This document shows, piece by piece, positions 61,685 through 64,000 of a stretch of 64,000 bases of DNA. This DNA comes from Calliopsis andreniformis (lineage: Eukaryota; Arthropoda; Insecta; Hymenoptera; Andrenidae): assembly GCF_051401765.1 (NCBI RefSeq), contig NW_027480564.1:124001-188000 (forward strand). Direction: 5' to 3'. The notes beneath the pieces are model-generated. The model was not told the DNA's origin. It was given only the letters and a program-made list of their open reading frames with translations, and did not search any database. Positions within the stretch are counted from its first letter, which is position 1. Every line of letters starts with the position of its first letter. Both the position numbers and the translations under genes were made by a program.

Positions 61685-64000
61685 GCTTGAAGGTTGAGTA
61701 TTGAAGATTCAGGATTGAGGTTTGAGGACTGAGGATTGAGGATTGAAGATTGAGTATTAGGGATTGAAGATTGAGGATTGAGGATTGAGGATTGAGGATT
61801 GAGGATGATGTCTGAGGTTTGAGGATTGATGTTTGAGGACTGAGGACTGAGGATTGAAGACTGAGGGTTGAGGATGAGGGCAGAGGGTCAGGGATTGAGG
61901 TTTGACGACTGAGGATTGAGGATTGAGGATTGAAGATTGAATATTGAGGATTGAAGATTGAGGATTGAGGATTGAGGGATGAGGATGGAGGATTAGGGCT
62001 GAGGGTTGAGGATTGAGGTTTGAGGACTGAGGACTGAGGATTGTGGATCGAGAGTTGTGGATTGAGGATTGAGGATTGAGGATTGAGGATTGAGAATTGA
62101 GGATTGATGATTGAGGGTTGAAAATTGAATATTGAGGATTGAAGATTGAGGATTGATGATTAAGGATTGAGGATGCAGGATGAGGGCTGAGGGTTGAGGA
62201 TTGAGGTTTGAGGACTGAGGACTGAGGATTGAGGATTGAGAATTGAGTATTAGCGATTGCAGATTGAAGATTGAGTATTGAGAATTGAGGATTGAGGATT
62301 GAGGATTGAGGATTGAGAATTGAGGATGAGGACTGAGGGTTGAGGATTGGGGATTGAGGATTGACGATTGAGGATTGAGTATTGAGGATTGAGAATTGAG
62401 GATTGGGGTTTGAAATTGAGTATTGAGGATTGAGGATTGAGGATTGAGATTCGATTATTGAATATTGTGGATTGAGTATTGAACCATGAGAATTCAGGAT
62501 ATTCTATTGAGTATTGAGAATTGGGGATTGATCGTTGAGTATTGAGGATTCATGTCTGAGGGTTGTGTGTTGAATATTGAGGGTTGAGGGTTGAGAATTG
62601 ACGATTGAGGATGGAGGATGAGGGCTGAGTGTTGAGGATTGAGGTTTGAGTATTGAATCCTGAGAATTCAGGATATTCTATTGAGTATTGAGAATTGAGG
62701 ATTGATGGTTGAGTACTGAGGACTGAGCATTGAGGATTGAAGTGTGAGTATTGAGGATTCAGAATTGAGGTTTGAGGGCTGAGGATTGAGGATTGAAGTT
62801 CGAGTATTGAGGATTGAAGGTTGAGGAATGAGGAATGAGGATTGAGGATTAAGGATTGAGGATGATGTCTGAGGGTTGAGGATTGAGGTTTGAGGACTGA
62901 GGACTTAGGATTGAGGACTGAGGATTGAGGATGAGGGCTGAGGGTCGGGGATTGAGGTTTGACGACTGAGGACTGAGGATTGAGGATTGAGAATTCAGGA
63001 TTGTTGATGGAGGATTGAAGATTGAGGATTGGGTATTGAAGATTGAGGATTGAGGATTGAGGGTTGAGGATCTAGGATTGGAGGTTGATTATTGAGGATT
63101 GAAGATTGGGGATTGAGGATTGAGGATTGAGGATCTAGGATTTGAGATTGATTATTGAGGATTGAGGATTGGGGATTGAGGATTGAGGATTGAGGATCTA
63201 GGATTGGAGATTGAAGATTGGGCATTGTGGATTGAGGGTTGAGGATTGAGGACGAGGACTGACGGTTGAGGATTGAGGTCTGAGGAATGAGGATTGAGGA
63301 TTGAGGACTGAGGCTTGAGGGTTGAGGATTGAGCATTGAGGATTGAAGATTGAGGACTGGCGATTGAGGATTGAAGATTGAGGATTGAGGATGGAGGATG
63401 AGGGCTGAGGGTTGAGGATTGAGGTTTGAGTATTGAGTCCTGAGAATTCAGGATATTCTATTGAGTATTGAGAATTGAGGACTGATGGTTGAGTATTGAG
63501 GACTGAGGATTGAGGCTTGAAGGATGAGTATTGAACATTCAGGATTGAGGTTTGGGCACTGAGGATTGAGGATTGAAGATTGAGTATTAGGGATTGAAGA
63601 TTGAGGATTGAGGATTGAGGATTGAGGATTGAGGATTGAGGATGGTGTCTGAGGGTTGAGGATTGAGGTTTGAGGACTGAGGACTGAGGATTAAAGACTG
63701 AGGGTTGAGGATGAGGGCAGAGGGTCAGGGATTGAGGTTTGACGACTGAGGATTGAGGATTGAGGATTGAGAATTGAGGATTGATGATTGAGGATTGAAG
63801 ATTGAGGATTGGGTATTGAGGATTGAAGAATGGGGATTGAGGATTGAGGATTGAGGATTGAGGATTGAGGATCTAGGATCGGAGATCGATTATTGAGGAT
63901 TGCAGATTGAGGATTGAGGACTGAGGATTGAGGATCTAGAATTGGAGATTGATTATTGAGGATTGAAGATTGAGGATTGATGATTGAGGATTGAGAATTG
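61685..64000 (+). repeat. 2.4-kb segment repeated, copy 2 (right edge of window)
   Basis: It repeats 50,481-52,873, with S-boxes 62490, 62664 and 63444 and a 70-bp deletion near 63,385. The array runs off the end of the window unchanged. Confidence 0.83.
62483..62674 (+). repeat. 174-bp S-box doublet, copy 6
   Basis: S-boxes lie at 62490 (AACCATG class) and 62664, exactly 174 bp apart, with an interval almost the same as 51,286-51,477. Confidence 0.88.

Larger units (their letters stand above)
999..63454 (+). repeat. S-box family: 54 dispersed copies of an EcoRI-centred inverted repeat
   Basis: The consensus is ATCCTGAGAATTCAGGAT (7-bp arms, 4-base GAAT loop), followed by ATTCTATTGAG. It still fits the 7-bp frame, so it is a cluster of diverged heptamers. 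First base of GAATTC, by left-arm class. AATCCT: 1961, 4379, 6580, 9992, 11965, 13136, 14006, 19858, 22059, 24651, 25931, 28230, 29967, 32899, 36807, 38087, 40393, 42761, 43791, 45210, 47523, 49720, 51467, 53292, 55572, 58883, 61384, 62664. AGTCCT: 8035, 8872, 16078, 23514, 24351, 31025, 34354, 35191, 41313, 52317, 54855, 59754, 63444. AGCCCT: 3445, 5863, 21342. AACCCT: 1006, 11031, 18910, 31965. AACCAT: 13832, 25757, 37913, 45036, 51293, 62490. Other GAATTC sites occur in different contexts (for example 7367 and 10020) and are not counted. Confidence 0.92.
1..64000 (+). repeat. GAGGATT heptamer satellite array, higher-order organised
   Basis: Every line of the window can be cut into GAGGATT-like heptamers, with point variants and a minority of hexamers or octamers. 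At 7 bp per unit this is roughly nine thousand units. All are in the same orientation; no CCTCAAT-oriented segment was seen. Variant heptamers recur in fixed order, which defines higher-order repeats rather than a simple microsatellite. The + strand is very C-poor and G/A-rich, and many 60-base lines contain no C at all. No unique sequence, transposable element, tRNA or rRNA is visible, and both ends are still inside the array. Such arrays are known from eukaryotic heterochromatin; the chromosomal location and species are not determinable here. Confidence 0.97.

Noticed and set aside
1..64000. CRISPR array
   Set aside because: Repeats are contiguous 7-bp units without unique spacers, leader or cas genes, and the scale is far beyond a CRISPR locus.
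1..64000. Telomeric DNA, suggested by recurring TATTAGGGATTG containing TTAGGG
   Set aside because: TTAGGG occurs singly at a fixed HOR position as a variant of TTGAGGA and is never in tandem; the main unit GAGGATT is not a known telomere repeat I can name.
1..64000. Sequencing or assembly collapse or simple low-complexity artefact for the whole window
   Set aside because: Ordered rare variants, consistent multi-kilobase spacings and private differences between copies argue for a genuine array, although the identical pair at 14,281/17,001 should still be checked with reads.
1..64000. A defence system, gene cluster or mobile element hidden in the array
   Set aside because: Reading both strands across the window gave no stretch outside the heptamer pattern long enough to hold one.

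Overview
The whole 64-kb window is one uninterrupted satellite DNA array. Its basic unit is the heptamer GAGGATT (equivalently ATTGAGG), always in the same orientation on the + strand, with no inversion, unique sequence, recognisable transposon, RNA gene or credible protein gene anywhere. Both ends of the window lie inside the array, so its true size is unknown. An array of this size and organisation points to a eukaryotic heterochromatic region (pericentromeric, subtelomeric or sex-chromosome-like). I do not recognise the heptamer as the signature of a particular taxon, and the species cannot be named from this sequence.

The array is not a simple microsatellite. Heptamers with private substitutions (GAGTATT, GAAGATT, GAGGTTT, GAGGACT, GAGGGCT, GATGATT and others) and some 6- or 8-bp units occur in a fixed order that recurs, forming higher-order repeats (HORs). 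The best landmark is a diverged cluster holding an EcoRI-centred inverted repeat (ATCCTGAGAATTCAGGAT or close variants, called the S-box here). I located 54 copies by eye. Their spacings (934-955, 1484, 717, 1455, 837, 1106, 174 bp) recur as a code that reveals the larger duplications.

Layout: 1-5,862 holds a 2.42-kb HOR repeated in tandem. 5,863-9,055 is a second composite unit. 3,400-9,055 reappears at 18,865-24,535 (offset 15,479 bp), and about 6,500-9,600 reappears at 32,820-35,920. 9,056-14,280 is a mosaic of modules. 14,281-15,926 and 17,001-18,646 are a 1,646-bp pair that looked identical wherever I compared it. 24,536-29,830, 36,686-41,044 and 44,521-49,005 are three versions of another block family. 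34,923-48,174 is a roughly 6.1-kb tandem duplication modified by deletions and a nested 1,169-bp duplication. 49,226-64,000 is built from the same modules, with 50,481-52,873 repeated at 61,685-64,000.

Numerous long reading frames exist only on the - strand. They follow from the repeat arithmetic: 7 bp is 1 mod 3, so all three - strand frames encode the same peptide cycle PQSSILN with no stop, while every + strand frame has TGA every 21 bp. I therefore annotate no CDS. The noteworthy content is the HOR architecture, the S-box family and the record of recent segmental amplification. Block edges were read by eye and are generally good to about 10-30 bp, because junctions usually fall in plain heptamer runs.
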